Part shown: piece after piece, positions 4,901 through 6,528 of the stretch
Numbering within the stretch: position 1 is the first letter of the stretch
How the letters are laid out: each line of letters starts with the position of its first letter
NCBI GenBank assembly: GCA_025453735.1
Contig: JALOPY010000143.1
Span: forward strand, 1 to 6,528
Direction of reading: 5' to 3'
From: a bacterium
GTDB lineage: Bacteria > Zhuqueibacterota > Zhuqueibacteria > Thermofontimicrobiales > Thermofontimicrobiaceae
Length of the DNA stretch: 6,528 nucleotides
Notes under the pieces: model-generated
The model's input: the letters and a program-made list of their open reading frames with translations, nothing else
Database searches by the model: none
Told to the model about the DNA's origin: nothing
Program-made: the position numbers and the translations under genes

Positions 4901-5869
4901 TTAAGTTTCCCGAGCAGTAATAAAGTTGGACAAAAGAATTAAGGAGTTTTTATAAGAAGAATCATCATATTGCGCTAAACAGTTTTGCGCTTTTTCAATA
5001 TAGAATTCGGCTTGCTGGTCTGCGTAATCAATTCCCCCGGTTTCCCGAACAAACTTAATAATAGTCTCCTGCTGATCCTTTCTCCCGTTTGTGAAAATCG
5101 AGAGCATTTCTTCTCTGGTAGCCCGGTCAGCTTTTTTCAAGCTATATAAAACAGGGAGTGTAATAATATTTTCCAGTAAATCCTGACGGATTGGCTTTCC
5201 CAACTTTTTCTCAGAACCATCAAAATCCAATAAATCATCTTTAATCTGGAATGCAATTCCCAGGCTTTCTCCAAAGATTCTCAAATTTTCCACATGCTCT
5301 GGCTCCGGAGCTGTGGACGTCATGGCGCCTAATTGACAGGTTGCCGCTGTTAATGAAGCGGTTTTATTCGAGATCAATCGAAAATATATTGCCTCGTCAA
5401 TCTGGAAATCTTTCGCCTTTTCCATTTGCAACAGCTCGCCCTGGCTCATCTGCCGGGTCACATTCGAAATAATCTGGATGAGGCGCAGGTCTTCCAATCG
5501 CGTAATATTATGCAGGACTTCTGCAAAAAGATAATCACCGATCAACACCGAAATTTTATTCTCCCAGATCGAATTTATCGATGGCGCCCCGCGACGAAAA
5601 TTCGAGTTGTCAACCACATCATCGTGAATCAAGGTTGCCGTATGCAATAATTCGACAATCACCGCTGCTTGATAGCTCTTCTCTGTGGGCTTGCCTCGTA
5701 AACCGCTGCATAGCAGCAGCAGGATTGGTCTTAATCGTTTCCCTTTTGTTGAAACAATATGATTAAAAACATCCTTAATAAGCGCTACATCTGTTTCGAT
5801 AATAGATTGAAATCGAATTTCAAGTTCTTTCAGGTCTTTCTCGATTGGTTCCCGAATCTTGTCTAACAC
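4901..5869 (-). CDS. Long-chain trans-polyprenyl diphosphate synthase (HepT/IspB type)
   Basis: Condenses isopentenyl diphosphate units onto an allylic primer to make the long isoprenoid tail of a quinone. At 322 aa it is normal length. Landmarks: G-K-R-L-R-P (43-48, substrate phosphate binding), first Asp-rich motif D-D-V-V-D (83-87) with R-R-G (92-94), G-D-Y-L (111-114), and second Asp-rich motif D-D-L-L-D (211-215). The residue five before the first motif is Ala78 and the region is L-L-H-T-A-T-L-I-H. This lacks the bulky aromatic that stops chains at C15-C20, so a product of about C35-C50 is inferred. The usual D-L-x-x-G-K-x-T-L-P reads D-L-L-E-N-I-I-T-L-P (230-239), closer to Bacillus HepT than to FPP synthases. 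Start is GTG 5869, with AAAGG 9 bases upstream and an in-frame stop at 5897-5899. It heads a unit with apbE under a strong promoter. Confidence 0.93.
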   Translation of the reverse strand: MLDKIREPIEKDLKELEIRFQSIIETDVALIKDVFNHIVSTKGKRLRPILLLLCSGLRGKPTEKSYQAAVIVELLHTATLIHDDVVDNSNFRRGAPSINSIWENKISVLIGDYLFAEVLHNITRLEDLRLIQIISNVTRQMSQGELLQMEKAKDFQIDEAIYFRLISNKTASLTAATCQLGAMTSTAPEPEHVENLRIFGESLGIAFQIKDDLLDFDGSEKKLGKPIRQDLLENIITLPVLYSLKKADRATREEMLSIFTNGRKDQQETIIKFVRETGGIDYADQQAEFYIEKAQNCLAQYDDSSYKNSLILLSNFITARET

Positions 5870-5920
5870 TCCTGATCGCCTTTGCCAAGTTTCCAGTTAG
5901 TCTATTTAAAAAATGGTTTA

Positions 5921-5949
5921 AAGATAACAATAAAAAATATGATTGTCAA
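5921..5949 (-). promoter_or_regulatory. Sigma70-type promoter for polyprenyl synthase and apbE
   Basis: A perfect -35 TTGACA (5949-5944) and a -10 TATCTT (5926-5921) are separated by exactly 17 bases. The predicted start of transcription near 5914 leaves a leader of about 45 bases before GTG 5869. Apart from the weaker site at 6469-6495 it is the best promoter in the window. Confidence 0.7.
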
Positions 5950-5962
5950 TTAAAAAATATGA
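5931..5962. repeat. 12-base direct repeat around the -35 box
   Basis: TAAAAAATATGA occurs at 5931-5942 and again, identical, at 5951-5962. The period is 20 bases, close to two turns of DNA. One copy lies in the promoter spacer and the other just upstream of the -35, which is where a regulator dimer or tandem binding could act. AT-rich chance similarity is possible. Confidence 0.45.
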
Positions 5963-6065
5963 ATTTTCTGTTTCACGCATTGACTCAAAACTTCAAAAAA
6001 ATTAAAACAGAAGGATTCTTTAACAATGGCAATGCAAAATTTCTTGGACGAAAAATTTAAATGCG

Positions 6066-6091
6066 AATTCGACTAAAAAAATGATCGAATT
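6066..6091. terminator. Weak inverted repeat at the end of the lipoprotein gene
   Basis: AATTCGA (6066-6072) pairs with TCGAATT (6085-6091), overlapping the stop codon of the lipoprotein gene (6092-6090). The stem is short and AT-rich. The T-run on the minus strand lies in the loop rather than after the stem, so this is at best a poor terminator. Confidence 0.25.
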
Positions 6092-6431
6092 ATTTGACGT
6101 CATCTTCCTGCTCGATAAGAATCAGACCAAAGCTCCTGCCGGAAATTGCAAGTCCAACTTTTATAGTTCCTGTTACATGAACCCGGTCGCCTTTTTCGGG
6201 AATATTATTTTTCGGTTTGACCCAAATTTTACCCGTGCCATCGTTTAATTGATAGACACCAACGCCGAGAATTGGAAGCGTTAGCGTTTCATCGACCGTG
6301 CCAGCAACTGTCACATTTTTATCGTGAAATCGTTGCGGAGAGTTCTTTATCTCACCAATAGAAACTGATGCGGCACAGGAGAGAATACATAAAAACAGAA
6401 CCAGGATTGCAAGCAAAAATGTTTGTTTCAT
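6090..6431 (-). CDS. Small putative lipoprotein with OB-fold-like domain
   Basis: A 113-aa exported protein. It begins M-K-Q-T, then a hydrophobic run (5-18) ending I-L-S-C with Cys19, an acceptable lipobox, so it is likely a lipid-anchored protein of about 95 residues. The mature part is strand-rich with alternating V/G patterns: V-T-V-A-G-T-V (about 41-47), V-Y-Q-L-N-D-G-T-G-K-I-W-V (about 60-72) and G-D-R-V-H-V-T-G-T-I-K-V. This is the look of a small OB-fold, as in the tRNA_anti-like or YgiW-like families. Ligand and role are unknown. SD GGAGG (6440-6436) lies 4 bases before ATG 6431, and a promoter sits about 40 bases upstream. The gene appears to be its own unit: about 220 bases and a separate promoter divide it from the polyprenyl synthase. 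There is no enzyme motif. Confidence 0.75.
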   Translation of the reverse strand: MKQTFLLAILVLFLCILSCAASVSIGEIKNSPQRFHDKNVTVAGTVDETLTLPILGVGVYQLNDGTGKIWVKPKNNIPEKGDRVHVTGTIKVGLAISGRSFGLILIEQEDDVK

Positions 6432-6435
6432 ACAT

Positions 6436-6452
6436 CCTCCATAATTTTATGG
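6436..6452 (-). promoter_or_regulatory. Ribosome binding site within a small palindrome
   Basis: GGAGG (6440-6436) precedes ATG 6431 by 4 bases. The first bases of the SD belong to CCATAATTTTATGG (6439-6452), a perfect inverted repeat with 6-base arms and a 2-base loop. It could partly mask the ribosome binding site in the mRNA, though the stem is short and AT-rich. Confidence 0.4.
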
Positions 6453-6468
6453 TTATCCCAAAGATAAA

Positions 6469-6495
6469 AGTATAAAATATTATTGAATTTGTCAA
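6469..6495 (-). promoter_or_regulatory. Promoter for the lipoprotein gene
   Basis: A perfect -35 TTGACA (6495-6490) is followed after 15 bases by TATACT (6474-6469), a 5/6 match to the -10. Reading the -10 as the overlapping TACTTT gives a 17-base spacer but a poorer match. The leader would be about 30 bases. Confidence 0.6.
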
Positions 6496-6528
6496 GCAAC
6501 TTTTTTAAAAACGTGTAAAAGCTCACTT

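Noticed and set aside
5845..6060. Plus-strand frame of 71 codons at the polyprenyl synthase 5' end
   Set aside because: It starts inside the synthase gene on the opposite strand, runs through its promoter, and has low-complexity Lys/Phe/Asn-rich content with no SD.

Overview
The window is carried almost entirely on the minus strand. From about position 735 to 6528 it reads as ordinary low-GC bacterial chromosome (25 G+C in 60 bases at 1981-2040). The likely host is a Gram-negative, LPS-type bacterium: it has a GT9 heptosyltransferase-family enzyme, a UDP-xylose synthase, ApbE and a small lipoprotein. The intergenic repeats full of CTCTGT and CTTTGCG words recall FCB-type environmental genomes such as Calditrichota or KSB1. 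That placement is inference, not proof.

In transcription order (right to left) the layout is: a promoter and a small OB-fold-like lipoprotein (6431-6090); a strong promoter and a two-gene unit of long-chain polyprenyl diphosphate synthase (5869-4901) and the flavinyltransferase ApbE (4894-3884); a palindromic intergenic element; a two-gene surface-sugar unit of UDP-glucuronate decarboxylase (3619-2687) and a GT9 glycosyltransferase (2683-1628); a second, larger copy of the same element; rsfS (1171-824); and the first ~32 codons of a gene resembling argS, coupled to rsfS by an ATGA overlap.

The argS-like frame breaks near 735-715. From there to the left edge the sequence is GC-rich (43 of 60 bases G+C at 481-540) and encodes most of a secreted alpha/beta hydrolase that runs off the window. 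A standard ORF caller would miss this gene because it has no stop inside the window. The break is either a chimeric contig join or a real insertion that cut argS.

Functionally, the polyprenyl synthase would make an isoprenoid side chain, probably for a quinone, and ApbE would attach FMN to exported redox proteins. Together they suggest membrane electron transport. UXS and GT9 point to LPS or polysaccharide assembly. RsfS silences ribosomes in starvation.

The most unusual intrinsic signal is the pair of homologous palindromic elements at 1203-1640 and 3665-3892. Each fills a whole intergenic gap, and each supplies the same ACA-TAG end codon pair to an unrelated gene. No defence system, CRISPR array, tRNA, rRNA or transposase gene was seen.
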